Positions 47,844 to 55,209 of a DNA stretch of 64,000 bases are shown here, piece after piece. The position numbers and the translations under genes were made by a program. The notes beneath the pieces are model-generated. The model was not told the DNA's origin, did no database searches, and worked only from the letters and a program-made list of their open reading frames with translations. Numbering within the stretch: the first letter of the stretch is position 1; each line of letters starts with the position of its first letter. This stretch comes from Paramoeba atlantica. Lineage: Eukaryota; Discosea. The stretch lies in NCBI GenBank assembly GCA_977017575.1, contig CDRNVI010000053.1:558001-622000 (forward strand). Reading direction: 5' to 3'.

Positions 47844-48329
47844 ATGCCCTGGTTTTTAAGTTGGCGACGTATCGCATGTAGCGCCATGAGCGCGGGCCTT
47901 GCCGGCACTCAGTTGTATTGGATAGCAGCCTCTGAACTTCGGTTTCGCGACTCTCACACGTGGAAAAGCACTAAGGGTACTATAACGCGCAACTATTATG
48001 CCCCAGAAATGCTTGGTGCGACAAATTTGGAATATACTTTTGTCGTAGATGGAAAAGAATACCAAGGGAAACGATTAAGGAGTGGATCGATCTGGAATGA
48101 GGAAAGCCTTCAGCAACCACAATTCTTTCGCGAAGGATCTCCGACTGTTGTCTACTACGATCCGCATGATCCTACACAGAGTGCAATATCTTTAGCCCCG
48201 GATCGAGGTACACAATTTTTACTAGTCATAAACGTTCTGTGCGGTCTAACATTTGCTTATCGCGCTGTCCGATGTCCTGGGATCCTTCCTGGAACAACGC
48301 ATTACGCATGGAAACGAAACAAAGTTTGA
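47844..48329 (+). CDS. DUF3592-type membrane protein
   Basis: The 161-residue protein has a membrane segment near each end (about residues 10-30 and 126-143) and between them a beta-rich region with the DUF3592 pattern: WKSTKGTITRNYYAPEM, LEYTFVVDGKEYQGKRLRSG, and SPTVVYYDPHDPTQSAI (family: V.Y....G..Y.G..., then G..v.V.YdP.nP..s.l). Such proteins occur widely in bacteria and eukaryotes with no established function. CTTCTCTTTTTTCAAATAG about 50 bases upstream may be the splice acceptor. Confidence 0.7.
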   Translation: MPWFLSWRRIACSAMSAGLAGTQLYWIAASELRFRDSHTWKSTKGTITRNYYAPEMLGATNLEYTFVVDGKEYQGKRLRSGSIWNEESLQQPQFFREGSPTVVYYDPHDPTQSAISLAPDRGTQFLLVINVLCGLTFAYRAVRCPGILPGTTHYAWKRNKV

Positions 48330-48477
48330 CTTCCAGCTTTAATAGCTCAATAATTGTGGTTGGAAACTATTCGAAGTTGGACTCTTAAACGTAGTTCTTG
48401 TCATAATTTTATTTAATGGCTTTAACCGTCTCATTTAATTCCAGTTATACATTATTTTGAAGTATTAGTTACTCTTC

Positions 48478-48819
48478 ATGTCAAAGCATCACTCAGACAC
48501 ACTGTTGTGTCGGAAAAGAGTGGGCACAGCTCTTGGCAAAGTATGTTCCCGATGTGAAGGTAGATGTCCAATTTGTGACGCTCACTGCCGTTCAGAAACA
48601 GCTGTTCAAATATGCGACGAGTGTAATTTTCTAATGGGAATCCAAGAACCAAAATGCATCATATGCAATGCTAAAGGGGCTAGAGCGCAGGCGTATTACT
48701 GCCATGAGTGTACCATGCAAGGACTGGATAGAAATGGGTGTCCTCAGGTAGTTTCACTTGGTTCTGCTCGTCTAGATGCAATTTTTGAGAAGTCTCGAAA
48801 AGATCGCGAAAATAGATAA
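48478..48819 (+). CDS. PHF5A: Splicing factor PHF5A/Rds3 (SF3b subunit)
   Basis: The 113-residue protein is the right size for PHF5A (110). It keeps the opening MSKHHSDTLLCRKRVGTALG and the cysteine pairs of the three-zinc knot: C..C.G.CPICD, ICDECN, CIICNA and YYCHECTMQ, followed by DRNGCPQVVSLGSARLD. Two small differences stand out: the loop after ICDECN reads FLMGIQEPK rather than the usual YGSYQGR, and AKGARAQ replaces the usual GGPGVSD. PHF5A sits in SF3b near the branch-point adenosine in the U2 snRNP, so it supports cis- or trans-splicing. It joins SYF1 as the second clear spliceosome protein in the window. Confidence 0.92.
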   Translation: MSKHHSDTLLCRKRVGTALGKVCSRCEGRCPICDAHCRSETAVQICDECNFLMGIQEPKCIICNAKGARAQAYYCHECTMQGLDRNGCPQVVSLGSARLDAIFEKSRKDRENR

Positions 48820-49083
48820 AGAAGTCCACCTAATTTTCTAGCCTCTATTGTGACACTTTTGGAAACTCTTCACAATGAATCATACTTCACTATCACATGC
48901 TTCCTATCGCTCGATGGTGCTCCACAATGCTTGATTTCTCAACAAATCCTTCGGAGAGAACAGGCCGTTCTAATTTTTTTTATTTCTCAATAAAATCATA
49001 ACAAAAACATAGGTTATAATCGGTCATTCATTATTAAATTTATTAATGTGTGGCTTACGCCATTCTTAAACTGTTGCCATCTA

Positions 49084-49101
49084 CTTCCGTTTTTCATTCA
49101 G
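49084..49101 (+). promoter_or_regulatory. Candidate splice acceptor of the SDR-like gene
   Basis: TTCCGTTTTTCATTCAG, 7 bases before ATG 49109. Confidence 0.45.
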
Positions 49102-49108
49102 ACGCCCC

Positions 49109-50566
49109 ATGCTACGACACTTTTCCACAAACCGCCTCTCCTTTGAGGACTTAAACGACACTACGGAGGATTTCCTCCACGAACGCATCGCTCGCCGACC
49201 CTGTGTACTTGGACCCGGAACCGAATTCTTTCTCGATGGCAAACCCATCGAACCCATGCTCAGCTCCGCAACCATCACCAAAGCCTTCAGTGGGAGTCAC
49301 CTCGATTTAAGCGCCTTCAGTCCCGACCTCACCGACGACACCCTCGGCACCCCCGCCACCCCCCCACTCGGGTCACCCCCTTCCCTCACCCCTCTACGTC
49401 AAAACGACCCCTTCCGTTACCCCCACCCCCCCGACCCCCCCTCCCGTACCCCCGAAAAGCCCCACACCACCGCCGTCCTTGGGGCCCAAAACTACCTCGC
49501 GGGGTACACCATCCACGCCCTCCTCGAGCGCGGCCATGAGGTCCGGGTCATCGTCCCCGACCCCCCGACCCTCCGACGGCTGCGCCCCCTGCAGCAACGC
49601 GCCCGGGACGCCCACCGCCTCTCCCTCCACCTCCTCCCCGCCCCGGGCCCCGATGCGTCCTACGACGAGATCCTCTACGGGGTCGACACCGTGTTCGTTG
49701 TCCAGCACGCCGGGGCCGCCCACCTCCCCTCCCCCGGGGCCCTCGAGGCGTTCACCCGGGTCGTCGGGTCCCTCCGGCGGTGCAGGGAGCCCTCCCAGAG
49801 GGACCCGCGGCGCGTGGTGCTGACCGGGCCCTCGGTGAGTGCCGCGGGGGGGCGTCCGGGGACCGGGGAGGGGGGTGGGGGGGAGGGGGGTGGGGGTCAA
49901 ACGGTGTGGGAACCGTTCGAGGAGGTCGCGGCGGAGGCCCGGGTGGAGTGGGTGAGACTACAGCCCGGGTTGGTGATTGGACCGGTGGGGTGGGGGGATG
50001 TGGCGGATGCGACGAGGGTGGTGGAGGATTTGGTGATGGGTTCGGGGGGGTTTCCGTTTGCCCCGCGGACGGTGTGGAATTTTGTGGATGTGCGGGATTT
50101 GGCCGCGGCGAATGTTGCGGCGATGGAGAGTGCGCGGGTGGTACCGTACGCTTCGGTGGTGGGGGCGACGTTGACGTTGCCCCAGATTGGGCGATTTCTT
50201 ATTCAGCTCTACCCCTCGTTGCGCCCCCCTACCAGGGATGCGCCTCATTGGCTTACGATTGTGCTCACGCTGTGGCGTCACCCCCGGACGAACCTGCGAC
50301 GGTTGTGGCACAGTCTCGACAATCACCCCTCTGGTCTCGAGGAATCGGAGCAAAAAGATCTTTGTGTGCGCTATACCCCTTGGCAGCGTACAGTGGAGGA
50401 TATTGTAGATCAGTTGGTAGCGGAGGAGCTGCTGGTAGTTTCGCCGGAATCCACGAGTTCGTGGAGTTTTGCGTCGTATGGTGCCGGCATCGCAGCCATT
50501 CTTGGAGTGTTGTGCGGTGGTTGGAAGTTTTTAAACTGGCGCAGAAAATATGTGAAATCTGATTAA
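49109..50566 (+). CDS. Extended/atypical SDR (NmrA or 3-beta-HSD like) with C-terminal anchor
   Basis: The protein has 485 residues. After about 115 Pro-rich, probably disordered residues a Rossmann fold begins: TTAVLGAQNYLAGYTIHALLERGHEVRV (family TG..G..G), then LYGVDTVFVVQHAG, RRVVLTGPSVSAAGG, WVRLQPGLVIGPVGWG and NFVDVRDLAAANVAAM (the last two strongly typical of extended SDRs such as 3-beta-HSD and dihydroflavonol reductase). The Tyr-x3-Lys catalytic pair is not visible, and the region where it belongs is replaced by a Gly/Glu insert (GEGGGGEGGGG), so catalysis is uncertain. A segment near the C-terminus (YGAGIAAILGVLCGGWKFL) can anchor it in a membrane. The coding strand is very C-rich to about 49750 and G-rich after it, as in the carrier gene at 27383. 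Confidence 0.65.
   Translation: MLRHFSTNRLSFEDLNDTTEDFLHERIARRPCVLGPGTEFFLDGKPIEPMLSSATITKAFSGSHLDLSAFSPDLTDDTLGTPATPPLGSPPSLTPLRQNDPFRYPHPPDPPSRTPEKPHTTAVLGAQNYLAGYTIHALLERGHEVRVIVPDPPTLRRLRPLQQRARDAHRLSLHLLPAPGPDASYDEILYGVDTVFVVQHAGAAHLPSPGALEAFTRVVGSLRRCREPSQRDPRRVVLTGPSVSAAGGRPGTGEGGGGEGGGGQTVWEPFEEVAAEARVEWVRLQPGLVIGPVGWGDVADATRVVEDLVMGSGGFPFAPRTVWNFVDVRDLAAANVAAMESARVVPYASVVGATLTLPQIGRFLIQLYPSLRPPTRDAPHWLTIVLTLWRHPRTNLRRLWHSLDNHPSGLEESEQKDLCVRYTPWQRTVEDIVDQLVAEELLVVSPESTSSWSFASYGAGIAAILGVLCGGWKFLNWRRKYVKSD
49858..49897 (+). other. G-run cluster with G-quadruplex potential in coding strand
   Basis: Runs of four to seven G separated by single T, A or short CC spacers encode the Gly/Glu insert of the SDR-like protein, at the point where the strand changes from C-rich to G-rich. 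Confidence 0.7.
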
Positions 50567-50690
50567 TTTTATGACGGTGAGGTGGTCTACGGAGAGACGT
50601 TTATGTGTTACGCAATGATCTATCCTTGAATGAAAACTTAAATAATATTCAAGATATCGTTTTCCCTTCTTTTAGAATAAGATGCAAATG

Positions 50691-50707
50691 CTTCATTTTT
50701 TTTACAG
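50691..50707 (+). promoter_or_regulatory. Candidate splice acceptor of the TGT gene
   Basis: CTTCATTTTTTTTACAG, 123 bases before ATG 50831; another AG follows a T run at about 50719. Confidence 0.4.
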
Positions 50708-50830
50708 ACTATTTTTTTAGTAGGCATCATTATGGCTACAGTTTTAAATATTGCGGACTAACTATATTTTACACTACGGAGACAGCCCCTGGTTGGAAGT
50801 TTAGTTTCTTTTCCTCGTACTTTTTCTTTC

Positions 50831-52159
50831 ATGTCCGAGCCAGACAAAGCGTTCATTGACGCGCAAGAGTGCGAGGAAATCTTTGATGTGGTAGAAACGG
50901 CGAATCTCGCTCGAGCCGCTACATTGAGACTCTCGCATGGGTCCGTTCGGGCACCTGTCTTTATGCCTGTTGGCACCCAAGGTGCCATCAAGGGCATTAC
51001 CTTCGATCAGATGAAAACCCAACTAGATTGCGAAATACTGCTTGCCAACACCTACCACCTGGGCCTGCGTCCCGGAGAGGAACTACTACGTGACGTTGGT
51101 GGTCTTCACAAGCTTGCGGGCTGGAACCGTAGTATGCTAACCGACAGCGGGGGGTTCCAAATGGTTAGTTTACTTCCGTTGGCGAATATTACTGAGGATG
51201 GCGTCTCGTTTGCCTCGAGTCATGATGACACCCGAATTCTGTTACGACCAGAGGATAGTATGCGGATTCAAAACGCAATCGGGGCAGATATTATTATGCA
51301 ACTGGATGACGTCGTGCACGTGAGAACGACCGGTCCCCGGGTGGAGGAAGCCATGCACCGTAGCATTCGCTGGCTCGACCGCTGCATTGCCTCGCACCAA
51401 GCCCCCAAATCACAGCACCTTTTTGCGATTATACAAGGGGGTACGGACCTCGATCTACGTTCCCACTGTGTTCGTGAAATGACCCGTCGGAACTGTCCTG
51501 GGTATGCCATCGGGGGACTGAGCGGGGGAGAGGCGAAGGAAGTGTTCTGGCGGGTCGTCGCCCGTTGTACGGCAGAGCTGCCTCGGGACAAGCCTCGATA
51601 TGTCATGGGGGTGGGCTACCCTGTGGACATTGTCGTGTGCGTCGCACTGGGTGCAGACATGTTTGATTGTGTCTACCCGACCCGAACGGCGCGGTTTGGG
51701 ACCGCACTCACCTCACGTGGGTTGATTCATATTGGAAAGCCTCACTACGCCGCGGATTGCGGGCCACTTGAATCCGGGTGCACCTGCGTGACATGCTGCA
51801 GATTTACTCGACAACAGTTACACAAAATGTCGAAGCAGGGAGGAGTAATTGGGAGCCTTCTTTCTTTACACAACCTCCATTATATGCTTACTTTGATGCG
51901 CGCGATGCGTCAGTCCATAGTGTCGAAATCTTTTTCCAGATTTGTTACACATTTTATGGTGGATTATTTTTCCGCAGAAGAGGAGCAATTTCTGTCGAAA
52001 ATCGAAATATCTACGAACTGTTCTTCCAGAGGCACAATTTCTTCTGAAAGATATCAAGATAGGTACATTCCGGAATGGGTATATGAAGCTCTCTCGTATG
52101 CAGGCATCGATTTACGAAGCGAAATAATGAGCTTAAAACCGGTGAATGTCAGAAGGTAA
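50831..52159 (+). CDS. QTRT1: Queuine tRNA-ribosyltransferase catalytic subunit (TGT/QTRT1)
   Basis: The 442-residue protein matches TGT throughout its first 350 residues: FMPVGTQGAIKGIT, NTYHLGLRPGEE, LTDSGGFQMVSL (general acid/base Asp), EDSMRIQNAIGADI, GYAIGGLSGGE, VMGVGYP and MFDCVYPTRTARFG (nucleophilic Asp). The zinc site C-x-C-x2-C...H is present as CTCVTCC with a His in LHNLHYM. The enzyme swaps guanine 34 for queuine in tRNAs with GUN anticodons; eukaryotic QTRT1 works with QTRT2. The C-terminal 90 residues (after 355) are less conserved, and GC content falls there. The N-terminus starts at ATG 50831, giving about 15 residues ahead of the conserved EIFDVVETANLARAATLRL. Confidence 0.92.
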   Translation: MSEPDKAFIDAQECEEIFDVVETANLARAATLRLSHGSVRAPVFMPVGTQGAIKGITFDQMKTQLDCEILLANTYHLGLRPGEELLRDVGGLHKLAGWNRSMLTDSGGFQMVSLLPLANITEDGVSFASSHDDTRILLRPEDSMRIQNAIGADIIMQLDDVVHVRTTGPRVEEAMHRSIRWLDRCIASHQAPKSQHLFAIIQGGTDLDLRSHCVREMTRRNCPGYAIGGLSGGEAKEVFWRVVARCTAELPRDKPRYVMGVGYPVDIVVCVALGADMFDCVYPTRTARFGTALTSRGLIHIGKPHYAADCGPLESGCTCVTCCRFTRQQLHKMSKQGGVIGSLLSLHNLHYMLTLMRAMRQSIVSKSFSRFVTHFMVDYFSAEEEQFLSKIEISTNCSSRGTISSERYQDRYIPEWVYEALSYAGIDLRSEIMSLKPVNVRR

Positions 52160-52590
52160 CATCTGTGTCATGACTGGCAACCCTAGAGAAAATCTTTGCT
52201 AGGGTTAATAAAAAAATGAGCTATCAATTTGTGTTTCTTAATTTGAAAAATTGGAGCCTTGATTCTTGCATACACCCTTCCACTATGGATAATCTTCCCT
52301 TCTTCCTTACATCTCCAAATTCGAAATTTTGTTTATTCGATTTTGACTCAATTGAATTCCCTCTTCTATTTGCTCTCGCAATACTTAGGGAGACTATAAC
52401 TCTTGCTACACATTAGTAATACTGTATACTACTGTACCGTTACGCGACATTTGATGATCGGTGATAGAGTGGTAGCTAAATCATCACAATGTTAAAGTAC
52501 TTCAGTCATTTAACATTAACCTATTTGCAACGTATACTTTTTTGGGATGTATAAGTTTACTTAGAACAAGCACGTATCACAATATTCTTG
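52160..52590. other. Spacer, no gene seen
   Basis: AT-rich sequence of 431 bases. A short frame at 52216-52416 has no supporting motif. TAAGTTTACTTAG about 24 bases before the proteasome gene could be a splice acceptor. Confidence 0.4.
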
Positions 52591-53199
52591 ATGGAGAACC
52601 TCATAGGCATCGCGTTTGAAAGTCATATTGTTCTTGCTGCTAGCGCACAAGAAACATTTCATTATATACAACTACACAACGAGGCGGACAAACTATTTCC
52701 AATCGATGAAAATAAGATTCTTGCCGTTGCGGGAACGAACGCTCATCGTACTAATTTAGTGGAGTACATACATCGTAACCTGGAGCTAACCAAATTACGC
52801 GCGCATGGTGTGAAGAAAAGCACACATGCTACGGCACATTTCATCCGAGGGGAGCTCGCTTCCGCTCTTCGAAGCGAGGAAGGACCACACGAATGTTTTC
52901 TGATCTTGGCTGGATGTGAATCGGGTGGAAAGTCAGATGGAAGCCCAAAATCGAGTCTTTATTTTCTTGATTATTTGGGCACTATTCAGAAAGTTCCGTA
53001 TTGTTGTCACGGTTACGGCGCTACCTTTGCAACCGCAATTTTGGATCGATACTACCGCCGAGACATGACAGTTGAAGAAAGTCTTGAATTACTGAAAAAA
53101 TGTATGGATGAAATTCGGCAACGAATCATTATCAATAACGAAAAATTTGTAGTGAAAGTATTGAAAGAAGGTGGACTCGACTCTGTGCAGAGTTACTAA
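52591..53199 (+). CDS. PSMB2: 20S proteasome subunit beta type-2 (PSMB2/Pre1-like)
   Basis: The start is ATG 52591 (an in-frame TTG precedes it), giving 202 residues, the length of PSMB2. It begins MENLIGIAFESHIVLAASAQ directly with the first beta strand, so no propeptide and no catalytic Thr: a non-catalytic beta subunit. IDENKILAVAG, NLELTKLRAHG, LAGCESGG, LYFLDYLGTIQKVPYCCHGYG and the C-terminal NEKFVVKVLKEGGLD follow beta-2 (yeast Pre1/beta-4) order. GYGATFATAILDRYY corresponds to the family G.G......LDR.Y. It should sit in each beta ring of the 20S core. Confidence 0.9.
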   Translation: MENLIGIAFESHIVLAASAQETFHYIQLHNEADKLFPIDENKILAVAGTNAHRTNLVEYIHRNLELTKLRAHGVKKSTHATAHFIRGELASALRSEEGPHECFLILAGCESGGKSDGSPKSSLYFLDYLGTIQKVPYCCHGYGATFATAILDRYYRRDMTVEESLELLKKCMDEIRQRIIINNEKFVVKVLKEGGLDSVQSY

Positions 53200-53630
53200 A
53201 CCTTTTGAATAAACTAATTTTAGCTTCTAAACAGGGGTGCGATGCCTCAAACACTTTCTTCGAAAAGCAACATACCGAGAGAATTTTCTGCTGAGCAAAT
53301 GGTTACTATTTATGATGATGGTCTTGATAATCTTTGAATCTTTCATTAGGAAAGAGAATACTCTAAGAGTATCCCCTTTTGGCCAAATAGTTACATGGTT
53401 TTTTGTTCTTTTCTTGAAAGCATTATTTTTTAGCATCGTGTTTGGTAAAACTTTTTTGCTGAATAATTCAAAAATACCACGCCTTAAACGTCTTTATGTA
53501 GTAAGCTCTAAGTACGTAAGTTTGGTACCATTAATTTTTCCTCATCAATCCATATGACGATCCACGCTGTACGCATTCATTGGTCAACCTATTGGTAGTG
53601 AGCAGGTTCCTTGCCTCTTCCACTATCAAA
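53200..53630. other. Spacer, no supported gene
   Basis: A + strand frame from GTG 53237 to 53557 (first ATG near 53312) contains hydrophobic stretches, but it lacks a good start and any motif, so I do not call it a gene. Confidence 0.35.
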
Positions 53631-53843
53631 ATGGATATATTTAAACCCAAGCAAATATTATCTAACCTAGGAACACCTCGGATACTGGAAGATCTGTTGA
53701 GCGATATTCTCGTTGAAACCCCGGATGATGTGTTTCTCTTTATCTCAGAATGGTCAAAGCTTCGACTGCGAAAATTTGAAATGCAGAAAAGTGTGGCAGA
53801 AAATATGATTCCGAGAACACAAACCCCAGAGTGCGACCGCTGA
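53631..53843 (+). CDS. Small RIIa/DPY30-like dimerisation-docking protein
   Basis: Starting at ATG 53631 (an upstream in-frame TTG is less likely), this is only 70 residues. PKQILSNLGTPRILEDLLSD followed by ILVETPDDVFLFISEWSKL has the X-type helix-turn-helix of the RII-alpha/DPY30 docking domain (L...G(I/V)...L.(D/E)L...(I/L)L...P.(D/N)...F(I/L)...L). Such domains dimerise and bind amphipathic helices; free-standing small ones occur in flagella, in adenylate kinases and in histone methyltransferase complexes. The C-terminal 20 residues are polar. A pyrimidine patch (CCTTGCCTCTTCC) lies just upstream. Its size makes function uncertain. Confidence 0.55.
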   Translation: MDIFKPKQILSNLGTPRILEDLLSDILVETPDDVFLFISEWSKLRLRKFEMQKSVAENMIPRTQTPECDR

Positions 53844-54033
53844 TACATGCATCGATACCTAAAAAAATGATCCCCGCTTTTTAGTGTGTACAATAATTTT
53901 TTCGAGAGATTTGAAAAGATTAAATCTTTAAGATTTCGAAAGTTGTTTAATTCTTCTTTCTTTTGAAAATTGTTTAATTACATTAAATTTCTCCTTTTTT
54001 AATAAAGCGAAAAACGTTTTTTAAGTCTTTCTC

Positions 54034-54702
54034 ATGGACGAGCACCAGAGAAATGTCACCGAGTCCGAAGTCCCGCAGCCGTCTAAGTTTTTGAATGTGG
54101 CCCGGAAGGCATGGATTTCATCTCTACGTTTGTCTGCCATTGTTCTCAATTGCTTGCTTCCCGTTTACTGTGTACTTGGACTCATTGGACATCTTTTTGA
54201 CGTTGTGACCTTAGTTTTACACATCTACATTGCATTGTTATCTTCTTTGTGCCTTGCATGCGAACTCCGATTTATTTCTTTCATTCGCCGCATAGCTTAT
54301 CCCATACTTCGATGGATCTATTTTCTTACATTTCACGAAACTCGGGGAGCATTTTACATTTTTTTGGGCACTTTAATGTGCAAACGCAGCTCTGCGATTA
54401 GCCTAGTCTTTGCTGTAGCACTGATGGTTGTGGGATTGTTGTGGATAGTATTGAACCGTCTCTATCAACTAGATTATCCTGTTGATTCACAGATAAAGCA
54501 ATCTCTTGGCGAAGTGAGCGAAAACGTCATATCACAGGAAACTATGGAGAAAACCTTTGAGACAGTTCTTACTCGATTTCACAAAACACGAGCAAGATTG
54601 TCGAAAGATGATTCAGGTGTAGAAAAAAGTTCACATTCTTCATGCGGAGAATCGCAGAATGTCAATTTATCTTCAATTGCGGTGAACATTAGCAATGATT
54701 AA
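54034..54702 (+). CDS. TVP15/COPI-associated-type membrane protein
   Basis: The 222-residue protein has four hydrophobic segments between residues 30 and 148. The order and spacing of the motifs follow the COPI-associated protein family (TVP15 in yeast): IVLNCLLPVYCVLGLIGHL, then LHIYIALLSSLCLACELRF, a polar loop with RWIYFLTFHETRGAFYIFLG (family F...GRG.FYLFLG) and a last LMVVGLLWIVLNRLY helix. The Gly-Arg-Gly is Thr-Arg-Gly here. After the membrane part comes a Ser/Glu-rich cytosolic tail. TVP15 is a Golgi membrane protein linked to retrograde vesicles. The start ATG 54034 follows CGTTTTTTAAGTCTTTCTC. Confidence 0.65.
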   Translation: MDEHQRNVTESEVPQPSKFLNVARKAWISSLRLSAIVLNCLLPVYCVLGLIGHLFDVVTLVLHIYIALLSSLCLACELRFISFIRRIAYPILRWIYFLTFHETRGAFYIFLGTLMCKRSSAISLVFAVALMVVGLLWIVLNRLYQLDYPVDSQIKQSLGEVSENVISQETMEKTFETVLTRFHKTRARLSKDDSGVEKSSHSSCGESQNVNLSSIAVNISND

Positions 54703-55209
54703 CCGATTCTTGTTGTCATTTCGGGATATTTTTTTCTAAGAATTTCAAGGATGCTGATGGCCTTAGGAGTGGCCATACAGAAGGGTAGTGCCCATATAGT
54801 GCAGGCGGCGGTACATGATTGGTACCACTGCGTCGTGCGTTAACTGGGCCGGGGATTACAAAGGAAAGGAAGCTAAGAATACTTTTTCTCACAATGTTAG
54901 GAACATTGTGACTGCGCTTCAAGTTACTTGAGACAATTTAGTAAAAAATGAATCATCTCATTGAGCAATAATTTTAGGAACTTGTTTCGAGTTTCTTAGT
55001 TTTCAAGTGGAATATTCGTAGTTCGTTTTTTTACATACATTTATTTGTAACATGTAACTTTACATGTTGGTAAGTTATCTAGGTTTAGAAAACGCGGGAA
55101 CTTTATTCAGATTTGAAATAACGTATTTTGTCTGCTGACCAAACCACTTTTATCGCACATTACTTCTCGTGTGACTCGCAATCTCTAAAATAGAAACTAA
55201 GTTGTATAA
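54703..55209. other. Spacer, no gene seen
   Basis: AT-rich with a somewhat GC-richer patch at 54760-54850 that shows no coding motif on either strand. No RNA gene is recognised. Confidence 0.4.

Noticed and set aside
49394-50562. Alternate-frame and antisense ORFs in the SDR-like gene
   Set aside because: Same cause: GC-rich sequence has few stops. The 49109-50566 frame alone carries Rossmann motifs.
53237-53557. GTG-started 106-residue hydrophobic ORF
   Set aside because: No ATG near its start, no motif, and the T-rich composition easily yields hydrophobic residues.
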